Shown here: one piece after another, positions 24,936 through 33,365 of the stretch | How the letters are laid out: each line of letters starts with the position of its first letter | Position numbering within the stretch: position 1 is the stretch's first letter | DNA from: Lachnospiraceae bacterium 28-4 | GTDB taxonomy: Bacteria; Bacillota; Clostridia; Lachnospirales; Lachnospiraceae | Direction of reading: 5' to 3' | Length of the DNA stretch: 64,000 bases | Assembly: GCA_000403275.2 (NCBI GenBank) | Contig: KE159600.1 | Span: 579,708 to 643,707, forward strand | Notes under the pieces: generated by a model | What the model saw: only the letters and a program-made list of their open reading frames with translations | Databases searched by the model: none | What the model was told of the DNA's origin: nothing | Program-made: the position numbers and the translations under genes

Positions 24936-25473
24936 TCAATAAATGACGAGTATGTTGGTAAACGCCATTTCTTTCGGAAAAACGGTTTTCCGCATGTTCT
25001 GAAGATAAAACCAGTACAACAAAGGCGGCGGCAGCAAAATCTCACTGACAAGCGGAACCCATGAAAAATGGGCAAACAGAGCTTCGCCAAGAGGCAGCGC
25101 CGCCTCCGCATAGCTGCCCGTACTCATCCATGAAAATGCGTATAATATCATAATATAAAACAAATGCAGCGCAATCCACGGGGTTAGTCCGAACGCGGTC
25201 AATGTGCGGTATACCTTTTGTTTCTTTTCTGTCCGGATGAAATCTTCCAGCGCAAAAACGCGATACCGTATAAGATGATTCCCAGAAAAGCCAGCGCCAT
25301 GGCAAGGGTGTTCCGCCATGCCGGAATCCGCGCCGCCCCGTGTGTCAGCCAATACAAGGTTCCGTCACGCGCGGTATCGCCGTATAGCATCAGCCAGTCC
25401 CCGCCGCCATAACACAGACATCCAAGCATACCGCATGCCAGAGTTATCGTTATTTTTCGCTTTTCTATTTCCT
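24936..25473 (-). pseudogene. DUF6796-like membrane protein, frameshifted
   Basis: Two overlapping frames carry consecutive pieces of one membrane protein: the 5' part reads LGCLCYGGGDWLMLYGD through LAMALAFLGIILYGIAFL, and the 3' part, in another frame, reads ALEDFIRTEKKQKVYRTL through PLLYWFYLQNMRKTVF. One small indel near 25240-25260 separates them, and no convincing start codon precedes the first. Related to the intact gene at 19.4-20.1 kb. Confidence 0.65.
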
Positions 25474-25510
25474 TATCTTTCCTCCGTCTGTTTACTTATC
25501 GCTCGCTCCT

Positions 25511-25916
25511 TTATTTCAAATACTGCCCGGCATCCCGCTCCAGCGTCTGCCAAACGGGATATTCTGCTCCGGCTCCGTCAAAGAATATCCTCATATCCCG
25601 GTTCAGGGCGCTCATCTCTCCGGCAGCATTCATTGCATGGTCACTGGCACAAATCTTCCATTACACTGTCCAGTTGTGTGTAGCGCACCACAACAAAGAT
25701 GACATCGTAACAATCCTCCGGTTCAAGCTGTGTGATAACCGGGACGCGGCTTACGCTCTCCCGCAGATGAAAGATCTTTTTAATTTATAAGCCGTTTTGC
25801 TTTAACTGTTCTGCCCAGGCGCCCCTGGCTAACAGGGTCACGTCCTTTTCTGCATGATACAGGTTATTTGCCAGATTACAGCCCAGTACGCCCGCACCGT
25901 AAACCAAAATCCGCAT
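25511..25916 (-). pseudogene. Ketopantoate reductase-like (PanE/ApbA) oxidoreductase remnant
   Basis: The start MRILVYGAGVLGCNLANNL is a clear Rossmann GxGxxG of the ketopantoate reductase family. A TAA after KQNGL interrupts the frame, followed by IKKIFHLRESVSRVPVI and YDVIFVVVRYTQLD. The middle of the enzyme is deleted, and the frame ends with a C-terminal tail, HAMNAAGEMSALNRDMR through RDAGQYLK. Clearly non-functional. Confidence 0.75.
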
Positions 25917-25958
25917 ATTTACTCCTCCTGCAATATTCCATGTTCTTTTCCTCCTATT

Positions 25959-26345
25959 TTATAAAATCGCAAATATCCCAATCAGTCCCACCATTTCAAG
26001 TCCGGGACTCGGCATGATAATTCCCGGCAGGTCTTGAAACTTTTTCGGATTAATTGCCCGAAATACCCATCCAATCAAAAGAAATATGACGGAATTCAAT
26101 ACTGCCATCCACTTGGGAACTGCCAATGCGCCAATCAGCACGGCAATAGCAATACAGATATCCCCAACCGTTGCGAGCATAATGGAAGCGCCAAATCTCC
26201 ATTCCGCCATTTTGAGCCAGTTGCTGTCAATATTTTTTGAGGTGCCGAGTTTTTGATTTCCGTTGCCCTTCAAATCGAAAAGCACATCTCCCACACAGCA
26301 TAATAAACCACCGATAGGCCCTGCTACCAAAAATAATAAATTCAT
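25959..26345 (-). CDS. Short DUF6796-like membrane protein (probable fragment)
   Basis: 128 residues from an internal ATG, with four hydrophobic segments and the recurring family look (GGLLCCVGDVLFDLKGNGN, RFGASIMLATVGDICIAIAVLIG as separate parts). About half the length of the relative at 19.4 kb. Its frame is fused upstream to part of a hydrolase gene, suggesting a deletion joined two genes. Expression is doubtful. Confidence 0.5.
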   Translation of the reverse strand: MNLLFLVAGPIGGLLCCVGDVLFDLKGNGNQKLGTSKNIDSNWLKMAEWRFGASIMLATVGDICIAIAVLIGALAVPKWMAVLNSVIFLLIGWVFRAINPKKFQDLPGIIMPSPGLEMVGLIGIFAIL

Positions 26346-26374
26346 ATTTACTCTGATTTCCCCTTCCTGCTGCG

Positions 26375-26538
26375 GAAAGCTGCCCGGTTTCGTCAAAACA
26401 GTCATAGGATACACATAAACCGTAAAAGTTTCCCGACAGCTTCGGGATAACTCCTTCAAAGCTTTTCCAGTGACAGCAGGTTCCCGGCAATAGCATGACC
26501 GCCGAATTTTCCTTTTTCCCAAATGTATACACCTTCAT
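26375..26538 (-). pseudogene. Alpha/beta hydrolase, N-terminal fragment
   Basis: Begins MKVYTFGKKENSAVMLLPGT, followed by CCHWKSFEGVIPKL and LCVSYDCFDETGQ: the oxyanion-hole region of small alpha/beta hydrolases. No nucleophile elbow or later part remains. The ATG overlaps the stop of the upstream small protein (ATGA). Confidence 0.6.
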
Positions 26539-26684
26539 TTTTCCCCCATAAATCTGCCATGTATTGTCTTATCGTTTTTGTCCTGCTTCAGCTTTTTACG
26601 GCATGCTGCCTTTATTCCGGTGCAGAAAACCAGTACCAGAAAAGCCGTTGCAGCTACAATAGCCGCACTCTGTAACGTATTCAT
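26535..26684 (-). CDS. Single-pass small membrane protein (49 aa)
   Basis: One transmembrane helix (AAIVAATAFLVLVFCTGIKA) and a basic tail. GGAGG lies 10-11 nt before the ATG. It resembles FeoB-associated or metal-transport small proteins in position and shape, but has few cysteines. It is squeezed between the DtxR relic and the hydrolase fragment. Confidence 0.55.
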   Translation of the reverse strand: MNTLQSAAIVAATAFLVLVFCTGIKAACRKKLKQDKNDKTIHGRFMGEK

Positions 26685-26686
26685 CC

Positions 26687-27061
26687 TTATGTTCCTCCGC
26701 TTCCTTCCGCCACAAGCGCCTTCAATGCCTGATAGCTTTCATTGCTGACCGCATGCTCCATCTCGCAGACATCTGACGTAGCCGTTTTTTTATCCACGCC
26801 GAGTTCCGTCAAAAGCTAGCAGAGCGTATTGTGCCGTTCATAGGTTTCTTCCGCAATCTGCAGCCCTTTTTCCGTCAGATGGACTTCACGCGCATCATCC
26901 ATGAGGATATACCCTTCCTCCTCCAGCGCCTTTAAGGACACGCAGACGGTCGGCCTCGAAACACCGATTGCCCTTGCAATATCGGCCCCATGCACGTCCT
27001 TATTTTTGGAAAGGATATAGACTGTTTTCAGATAATCCTCCACCGATTTTTTCTTTTTCAT
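26687..27061 (-). pseudogene. DtxR/MntR-family metal regulator with a premature stop
   Basis: The winged helix is intact (KKSVEDYLKTVYILSKNKDVHGADIARAIGVSRPTV region), but a TAG after ERHNTLC cuts the frame at 26816-26818. The same frame continues LLTELGVDKKTATSDVCEME, the metal-binding/dimer helix, to a normal end at 26687. Loss of that part should abolish metal sensing. It overlaps the heavy-metal chaperone gene by 4 bp. Confidence 0.8.
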
Positions 27062-27315
27062 GCCTGCCTCCTCGAAAACAGCCCCTTTTTCTCATATGGC
27101 GCCCAGTTTACGCTCATCACATCATACCCTGCCTCCGCAATGACCTTGCGAAGCTCCGGTTCGGGTATCCCCCTCTCCGCCAGGATGACGGTTTCTTTCC
27201 TTATGTTCGAACTGGTCACTTTCTTTACCGGAAAGGCGTTTCGCACCGCCTCATTGATATGCGCCTCACACATACCGCACGCCATCCCGTCAATACCCAC
27301 TATGATCTTAACCAT
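27058..27315 (-). CDS. Heavy-metal-associated (HMA) domain protein, CopZ-like
   Basis: 85 residues from MVKIIVGIDGMACGMCEAHI. The CGMC metal-binding pair and the ferredoxin-like fold pattern (NAFPVKKVTSSN, AGYDV) fit copper chaperone-type proteins. It heads a unit with the DtxR relic and has a TTAG-N6-CTAA operator just upstream. Tail residues WAPYEKKGLFSRR extend past the domain. Confidence 0.85.
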   Translation of the reverse strand: MVKIIVGIDGMACGMCEAHINEAVRNAFPVKKVTSSNIRKETVILAERGIPEPELRKVIAEAGYDVMSVNWAPYEKKGLFSRRQA

Positions 27316-27341
27316 AAAACATCCCTCTCTTTTCTTTCTGG

Positions 27342-27355
27342 TTAGCAAAATCTAA
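27342..27355. promoter_or_regulatory. DtxR-type operator upstream of the HMA gene
   Basis: TTAGCAAAATCTAA, a 14-bp TTAG-N6-CTAA palindrome 27 bp before the HMA start. Same form as six sites in the iron cluster at 36.7-38.8 kb. Confidence 0.7.
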
Positions 27356-27461
27356 CCCCTGCTTTTCAAAAATGCGGCACACCTGCCAGTGGCCGCTGAT
27401 AAAATTTAATAACACCCTTTTTGCCGTCAGACCTTGCGCCGGCCTCCCTAAAATGTTAGGA

Positions 27462-27553
27462 TTATAGTTAACGACATTAGAAATTTCGAGAAGCTACCAT
27501 ATATGGATTCTGCAAGAGGCGGAAACAGAAATTTGTTATGTCGTTTACTATAA
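27462..27553. repeat. 92-bp element with 26-bp imperfect inverted ends
   Basis: TTATAGTTAACGACATTAG at 27462 onward is repeated inverted at 27528-27553 (22 of 26 positions agree), enclosing 40 bp. It lies 44 bp before the DtxR-family gene at 27597. Either a pair of opposed regulator sites or a tiny MITE-like insertion. Confidence 0.6.
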
Positions 27554-27596
27554 CTCACGGACGGGATTCCGTTCCGGAAAGGAGTACAGTAATACC

Positions 27597-27989
27597 ATGA
27601 GTTATATCCGACACAAAGCCGAAGAATCCCTTGAGGATTACCTCGAAACAATACTGATTTTGAGCAGCCGCCTCTCTGTGGTGCGCTCCATTGACGTGGC
27701 GACCGAGCTGAATTTTTCAAAGCCGAGCGTGAGCGTCGCCGTCAAAAATTTGAAAAACCGCGGATACATCACCGTTTCGGAAGAAGGGTATCTCCATCTG
27801 ACGGACGAAGGGCGGAAAATCGCGGAAAGCGTCTATGAACGCCACACCCTGCTGACGGACTGGCTGATCCATCTCGGCGTTGACCCCGTAATCGCGGCGG
27901 GCGATGCCTGCAAAATGGAGCATGACATCACACCGGAAAGCTATGAGGCAATGAAAAAATGCATCCTGTCCGTTTTGGGGCGTGACTAA
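27597..27989 (+). CDS. DtxR/MntR-family metal-dependent regulator, intact
   Basis: 130 residues: winged helix (ESLEDYLETILILSSR, VRSIDVATELNFSKPSVSVAVK) and dimer/metal domain (ERHTLLTDWLIHLGV, DACKMEHDITPESYEAM) with the Glu/His residues expected of metal ligands. AAGGAG precedes the ATG by about 12 nt. It is the intact counterpart of the broken regulator at 26.7 kb and a candidate for recognising the TTAG-N6-CTAA sites nearby. Confidence 0.88.
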   Translation: MSYIRHKAEESLEDYLETILILSSRLSVVRSIDVATELNFSKPSVSVAVKNLKNRGYITVSEEGYLHLTDEGRKIAESVYERHTLLTDWLIHLGVDPVIAAGDACKMEHDITPESYEAMKKCILSVLGRD

Positions 27990-28028
27990 AGCACGATTTT
28001 CCGTTATGCATTTGAATTGGCTGAACTG

Positions 28029-29159
28029 TTACAGTAAATCCTGCATACTTTTCAGGCTGATTGCCAGGGTTGAGGTATTGTGCAGCAGCGCCGAAAACGC
28101 AGACTGTCCGTTCGCTGTCGCCCGTCATCATCACAATCTTTTTTATTCCGCAGACAGGGCGTCAAACCGCTCCTGCATCCCCTCGGGAATGGTACACTGT
28201 TCATCCTGAAAGACAAAATGATAGCTTCCTATGATGACTTTCTGCCCCCCAATGCGGGAGGAAATCCCATGCGCCACAATATACTCCACCCTGGAATGCA
28301 TCTCGCTGTGTTCCAAACCCTTCTGTCCTGCAGCCTCCACCACGGCACGCGCCATCGAATGGGGAAAATGCTCCTCCAGACAGGCCGCAGTCCTTAACAG
28401 TTCATCCGGTTCACCTCCCAGAAAAGGCAGCACATCCGCCACCACCGGCTTCGCTTCCGTCAGCGTTCCTGTCTTGTCAAAAACAATCGTGTCCGCCTCG
28501 GCAAGCGCCTGCTTAAAGACCGCCGCGGATTCCCCTGTCAGGGACGCCTGATTGACCATCCCCTCACCCGAAAGCACCACGCCGTCAAAGGGAACCACAT
28601 TGCCCATGCGCACCACAATCTCATCGCCAATCTTAATATCTAATACTGATGTCATTATCTCCTGTCCGTTTCTGTGCAGCCACACTTTGCTGATATTGAG
28701 CGACATGCTCCTTGCCAGGTCGCCTACCGACTTTTTATGCGTCCATTCTTCCAGAAGCCCGCCGATTCCAAGCAGGAACATAATGAAGCCTGCCATTTTC
28801 ATATCGCCGCGCAATGTCGAAACGCCGATTGCCGTCGCATCTAAGACCGGCACTTCCAGCTTTCCGCTGCAGAGCGTTTTGAACCCAAGCCCGATATAGC
28901 GCAGTGATCTGACCGCAGCAATCCCCGCCCTGACAGGATAAGGAACAAACAGCATGCCGCTATATCTGAAAAGCGCTTTGCCAACCAGCTTTTCCTTATA
29001 CTTTTCATTTAACTCCCTGCCTGAATGCTCATGTACGGTAAAGAAGCAAGCAACCGAAAACAAGAGATAGACCGCCAGCACCACGCTATTCCGAACCAAA
29101 GAAACCAAAGACCAAAAGACAAGCATTATGGAAAAATCAAAACTTTTGGATTTTCCCAC
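28029..29159 (-). pseudogene. Heavy-metal P-type ATPase with several internal deletions
   Basis: Retains ELNEKYKEKLVGKALFRYSG and the actuator loop (LTGES), but LTGES jumps within a few residues to ALAEADTIVFDKTGTLT. The roughly 100 residues normally between them, including the metal-gating membrane helix, are gone. A stop follows ERFDALSAE, then shifted frames give KKIVMMTGDSERT and finally ALLHNTSTLAISLKSMQDLL ending at 28029, the family's C-terminus, again with the intervening hinge region missing. It cannot transport. The start is uncertain (GTG at 29159 is the latest long-frame option). Confidence 0.85.
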
Positions 29160-29381
29160 AATGCCGACTACTGCGGAAGCCTACACATTCCTTTTTTCTT
29201 TCATAAATAATTTTATTATTTGACAAAATAGAACAATTTACCGCTTTACCGTTTTTCGGAAAAGTGAAAATTGAGTAAAAGTTTAGCAGGAGGGATTGGC
29301 AGAAAAATTGCCTTGATTTATAATTTTAGTTATGTATAATTAAAGTTATATATAATATAGATTATAAATGGAGGTGCAAAT

Positions 29382-29957
29382 ATGCCAGCAATCGCGAAAG
29401 TCACAAAAGAAATGATTATAGACGCAGCTTTTGAAACTGTAAAAGAAATGGGAGCAGAAAACATAAACGCCCGGACAGTTTCACAAAAACTCGGCTGTTC
29501 CACGCAGCCCGTTTTATATCATTTTAAAACGATTGAAGATGTCCGAATTGCAACATATAAAAAAGCAAGTGAGTTTCATATTAACTATGTAACAAATTTA
29601 AGCGGCAAATACGAACGCCCTATGTTGGAAGTGGGTATGAGATATATTCAATTTGCCGTAGAAGAAAAAAATCTTTTTCGCTTTTTGTATCATTCAAACT
29701 ATTGTATAGGCATTTCCCTTTCTGATTGGCTTACCGGGAAAAATTTTGATTTTTTATTCCCTATCCTAAGGAAACAAGCAAAGGTAGGCGAGCAACAGGC
29801 ATATAGCATATTTTCGCAAATTTTTTTAGTAACACATGGAATAGCCAGTCTGCTTGCTAATAATGCAATGGTTTATGATGAAGCATATTGTATAAATACA
29901 TTGTCAAATGCCTATTTTGGAGCAATGCATCTGATAGAAGAAGGAAGCTTATTATGA
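29382..29957 (+). CDS. TetR-family transcriptional regulator
   Basis: 191 residues: HTH (MIIDAAFETVKEMGAENINARTVSQKLGCSTQPVLYHFKT region) and a helical C-terminal domain. GGAGG precedes the ATG. The AT-rich upstream sequence has repeated AGTTATNTATAAT-like tracts that may be operator and promoter. Likely regulates the two flavodoxin-fold genes that follow. Confidence 0.88.
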   Translation: MPAIAKVTKEMIIDAAFETVKEMGAENINARTVSQKLGCSTQPVLYHFKTIEDVRIATYKKASEFHINYVTNLSGKYERPMLEVGMRYIQFAVEEKNLFRFLYHSNYCIGISLSDWLTGKNFDFLFPILRKQAKVGEQQAYSIFSQIFLVTHGIASLLANNAMVYDEAYCINTLSNAYFGAMHLIEEGSLL

Positions 29958-30066
29958 AAAAGCAACACAAATACTTTTTCGGTAAGGAAGCAAGGGATGA
30001 GAATAAGCAAAAATGCAAAGCTGATTAACAAAGCGGCAAACCATAATTTGAAAGGGAGATGATGTT

Positions 30067-30582
30067 ATGAATTTAATTATTTCAACACTTAAGAAAGATG
30101 ATTTATATAACAAAAAAATAATTGAAAATATACAAAAAAACATAAATAATGTTGAGGTTATTTATGCAGAAGACATGAATATAAAAGGCTGCATAGGTTG
30201 TAATCGTTGTTGGCTTGTAACACCGGGAATATGCACTATAAAAGATGATTATGAAAGATTGCTGATCAAATTTTTGCAAGCAAAACAAGTTGTTTTTATA
30301 ACAGATTTAAGATTAGGCTTTGTATCGTATAAGTTAAAAAATATTTTTGATAGAATATTACCTCTTTTGACAATGAATTTACGATTTAAAAATGGACAAA
30401 TGAGGCATTGCCTTAGATATAAAAAACATTATAAAATGGGGTTAATATATAAAGGAAATGGGAATCGGGAATTTTTAGAAAAATGGCTTGAAAGAGTTAT
30501 GATAAATTTGGACGGAACATCGATTGGCACATACAATATTGAGAATGAGGAGGAAATTTTAAATGCACTTATTAATTGTTAG
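30067..30582 (+). CDS. Flavodoxin-fold NAD(P)H-dependent oxidoreductase-like protein
   Basis: 171 residues. GCIGCNRCW at about residues 41-49 and a following loop (DLRLGFVSYKLKNIFDR) match the NADPH-dependent FMN reductase-like family, in which the first strand binds FMN phosphate. Co-directional with the TetR gene; its last 20 bp overlap the next gene. Probably FMN-dependent reductase; substrate unknown. Confidence 0.75.
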   Translation: MNLIISTLKKDDLYNKKIIENIQKNINNVEVIYAEDMNIKGCIGCNRCWLVTPGICTIKDDYERLLIKFLQAKQVVFITDLRLGFVSYKLKNIFDRILPLLTMNLRFKNGQMRHCLRYKKHYKMGLIYKGNGNREFLEKWLERVMINLDGTSIGTYNIENEEEILNALINC

Positions 30583-30989
30583 TTGTACTCCGAGGGCGAA
30601 AGAAAAAAGTAATACAGATAAAATATTAGATGAATTAAAAAAGGGATATGAGTATAATGGAAATACAACGGAAACATTATATTTATATAAAAGAAATGAA
30701 TGGGAAAGTATGAGAGAAAAATTCTATGAAAATGATAATATTTTGTTTGCTTTACCATTATATGTAGAGTGTATTCCCGGAATTATGGCAGAATTTTTAG
30801 AAACATTAAAACCAAAGCAAAATTGTAATACCAAAATAGGATTTTTATTACAAAGTGGGTTTGCAGAGGCATCCCAATTAAGGTGTTGTGAATCATATTA
30901 CTATGAAACACAACCTTCCGGGTAGCCCAAAAAGCGCAGACTGCCCCTGTCAAACTCAAAAAAGCTGATTTTAAACTTAACTGACAGGT

Positions 30990-32225
30990 TTATGCGGCAA
31001 CTACTGGAGCTTCCCAACCAAGCGCTTTTAACTTTTTAAGGTATGCATTGATCTTGCGTTCCTTGTTGAACTGGTTGTAATAATCAGCTCCCAGATCCTT
31101 GAAAACAACACCATCCTTGAGGATGTGGTATATCGCAATGAGCATGGAATGGGCAACGGCCACATAGGCACGCCTTGTCCCTCGGTGGGCACTTATCCGC
31201 ATAAACTGAGCATGGAAGTAAGACTTCTTGTTTTTTACAGCTGCATGCGCACAGGTGATCAATGTTGTCCGTAGTAGAGAGTTCCCTTTTCTGGTCTTTC
31301 CAGATTTTCTCTTTTTGGCGCTTTCATTGTCTCCAGGACACAACCCTGCCCAGGATGAAATGTGTTTATCCGTTGGAAAACGCTCCATATCCGTACCAAT
31401 GACAGAAATGATGGCCTGGGCACTGGTATTGCCTATGCCAGTCACGTCCTGGATTGCCTGGGAAGCTTGCTTTTCCTCCGGTTTCATGAAGTTGTCAATC
31501 TCATCATCCAGATTTCTGATGTGAATATTCAGTTCGTCCAAATGGATGAGAAGTTCCTTCATCATCCGGCGCTGGAGAGATGACATGACACCATTGAGAT
31601 CATCAATGATCTGCTCCCTGGTGGCTTTGAGATTATGGGCAATGACCTTCTGATTATACATCTCATCGTATTTTGCCTCATCGATGGGCTCCCCGGTAAG
31701 GAGATACTCCAGGATGCTGCGGGCGCTTTTGCCATTGATGTCAGATACGGTCCCGGACAACTTGATGTTGGCTCCTTCCAGCATCTTCTGGAGCCTGTTC
31801 AATTCTCTGGTACGTTCACCTACAAGGCTTTTGCGATAACGGACTAATTCCCTCAGTTCCCGCTGGTCTTTGTCGGGAATGTAACTGGGCTGAAGCAGAC
31901 CGTGCTGTAAAAGGTCAGCGATCCATTCCGCATCTTTTACGTCTGTTTTTCGACCTGGAACAGCTTTCATATGGCGGGCATTGACCACCATGGCATTCAA
32001 GTCAGAAGATTCAAGGATGTTGTACAGAGGCTTCCAATAAGAGGCTGTACTCTCCATAGCGACCATTTCACAGCCGCCTTCTTTGAGCCAGTCAGCCAAT
32101 GAGAGGAGTTCTCTGGTTGTTGCGCCAAACTCACGCACGTCCTGCTTTTTGCCGCATCGGAAGCAGGCAACGATAAGTTTTTTGTGAACATCAATACCAC
32201 AACAATTGTCGTAAATTCTATCCAT
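30990..32225 (-). CDS. IS110-family transposase (DEDD recombinase)
   Basis: 411 residues. RuvC-like catalytic positions: GIDVHKK (Asp), VAMESTASYW (Glu), KTDVKDAEWIADLL (Asp, Asp). The C-terminal Tnp domain has VTGIGNTSAQAIISVIG and the Ser-containing SSWAGLCPGDNESAKKRKSG. Recombines the element using a bridge RNA in characterised relatives. Open and apparently intact. Confidence 0.93.
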   Translation of the reverse strand: MDRIYDNCCGIDVHKKLIVACFRCGKKQDVREFGATTRELLSLADWLKEGGCEMVAMESTASYWKPLYNILESSDLNAMVVNARHMKAVPGRKTDVKDAEWIADLLQHGLLQPSYIPDKDQRELRELVRYRKSLVGERTRELNRLQKMLEGANIKLSGTVSDINGKSARSILEYLLTGEPIDEAKYDEMYNQKVIAHNLKATREQIIDDLNGVMSSLQRRMMKELLIHLDELNIHIRNLDDEIDNFMKPEEKQASQAIQDVTGIGNTSAQAIISVIGTDMERFPTDKHISSWAGLCPGDNESAKKRKSGKTRKGNSLLRTTLITCAHAAVKNKKSYFHAQFMRISAHRGTRRAYVAVAHSMLIAIYHILKDGVVFKDLGADYYNQFNKERKINAYLKKLKALGWEAPVVAA

Positions 32226-32501
32226 ACTGGCACCTCCTGGTGGAATTTACGGCACGGTACTCTGTCTCTTATCATTTTACTATACGTCCTTTTGCCGTGA
32301 ACCGGGGTTCTTAAATGGCTGGACAGGTGGTGGTGCAAATGAGAGTACCTGAAATCAGTTTAGAAAACGGGCTTCCAGCCCAAAATAAACACGATTTTTG
32401 CCGTTGCCATAAGTATAAATAACGGCACAAACAAAATCAAGAACCTATCGTCTGCACAGTTTCATTTATGGTGGTGCCAAGTGTGCGGGCATGGAGGTTT
32501 A
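32226..32501 (-). ncRNA. Predicted IS110 bridge RNA region
   Basis: The 276-bp non-coding leader of the transposase is where IS110 elements encode their bridge RNA. Two structured segments are visible: 32358-32390, in which GTTTA/TAAAC and GGGCT/AGCCC stems enclose internal loops, and 32400-32426, GCCGTT/AACGGC around a 15-nt loop. Stem-internal loop-stem is the expected shape of target- and donor-binding loops. Guide pairing with the GAAACA target was not demonstrated. Confidence 0.55.
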
Positions 32502-32903
32502 GAAACATTACCATCTTTATTAGGATGTGAGTACAACGGAACGCTATTAAAAGGTGGTATGTTTGCAGTAAGTTTTATAGGCAGCAAAATGGGAAAACAA
32601 ATGGTAGAACCTTTTTATAACATGGGGAAATATTATGCTCAAAATAATTATTTTAATAAAGAAGCGGTAAATGACTTTGCTAAACCAGAATATTTTTCTA
32701 AAAAAGAAATCTTTCTCAACAATGTAGTAAGTCCATTAAATAAATTGTTCATGAAAGTATTTGCTAAAAAATTAGGCTGTAAAGTATCACTTAATGATAA
32801 GCCATATCAAAATTATGTTAAAAGATAATTCAAATTTCCATTTGTAGGGAAGAACAAATACATCATCAAAGAGCCAGATGCATAGACGCCGAGCCGACAG
32901 ACT

Positions 32904-32995
32904 TGTAAGGAATGCACCCACCCGGACGGGCATAACCACAGCGGCAACATTCATGTGCATATCGTAATCAATTCCCTACGGATTGCGGAAGTGCC
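32904..32995 (+). pseudogene. Relaxase (mobilisation protein) fragment
   Basis: Thirty codons read CKECTHPDGHNHSGNIHVH then IVINSLRIAEVP, the metal-binding HxH region of a MOB-type relaxase. No start, no rest of the protein. Direct evidence that a mobilisable or conjugative element once occupied this region. Confidence 0.65.
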
Positions 32996-33068
32996 GTGCC
33001 TTATACCCCATTTGATAGACAAATAGAACAAGCGGTATAATCTATCCAGAAAGTCAGGAAGAAAGATT

Positions 33069-33365
33069 ATGGCACAAACGTACAGTATTGAATTCAAGGA
33101 AGAAGCATGTGAGCGGGTACAGTCAGGAGTACCAGTGGCACAGGTCGCAAGGGAACTGGGAGTTAATGTGAACACCCTCTACACATGGATGTCCCGTTTT
33201 AAAGAACACCCCGCAGATCCATTTGTAGGCAGCGGTAATCTCCATCAGGAAGATGCCGAGCTGCGCGCCCTGAAAAAGCGCATAAAAGACCTGGAAGAGG
33301 AAAATGAATTCCTAAAAAAAAGCAAGCGCCTTCTTTGCCAAGAACCTGAACGGACAGCTTTCTTA
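33069..33365 (+). pseudogene. IS3-family OrfA joined to an unrelated transposase tail
   Basis: MAQTYSIEFKEEACERVQSG then VAQVARELGVNVNTLYTWM is an IS3 OrfA HTH, followed by the zipper EENEFLKK. A seven-A run at 33315-33321 is the usual programmed -1 frameshift site, after which the second frame reads ASAFFAKNLNGQ. Instead of OrfB, the sequence changes at about 33355 to the C-terminus of an IS1182-type transposase. OrfA itself is complete but orphaned. Confidence 0.7.

Larger units (their letters stand above)
30911..32501 (-). mobile_element. IS110-family insertion sequence
   Basis: About 1.59 kb between two copies of GAAACA (30905-30910 and 32502-32507). It carries one DEDD transposase read leftwards, a 79-bp tail after its stop and a 276-bp leader before its start. 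No long inverted ends, as usual for IS110. The exact left/right base within the shared GAAACA is not determinable. Confidence 0.85.
30563..32828 (+). pseudogene. Second flavodoxin-fold gene, split by an IS110 element
   Basis: The 5' part (MHLLIVSCTPRAKEKSNTDK through CCESYYYET) stops at the element boundary at 30910. The 3' part resumes after the element with LPSLLGCEYNGTLLKGGMF and ends at 32828. Joining across the single GAAACA keeps the frame exactly (Glu-Thr then Leu-Pro). The restored protein would be about 222 residues and contains ALPLYVECIPG, typical of NAD(P)H-dependent oxidoreductases. Confidence 0.85.
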
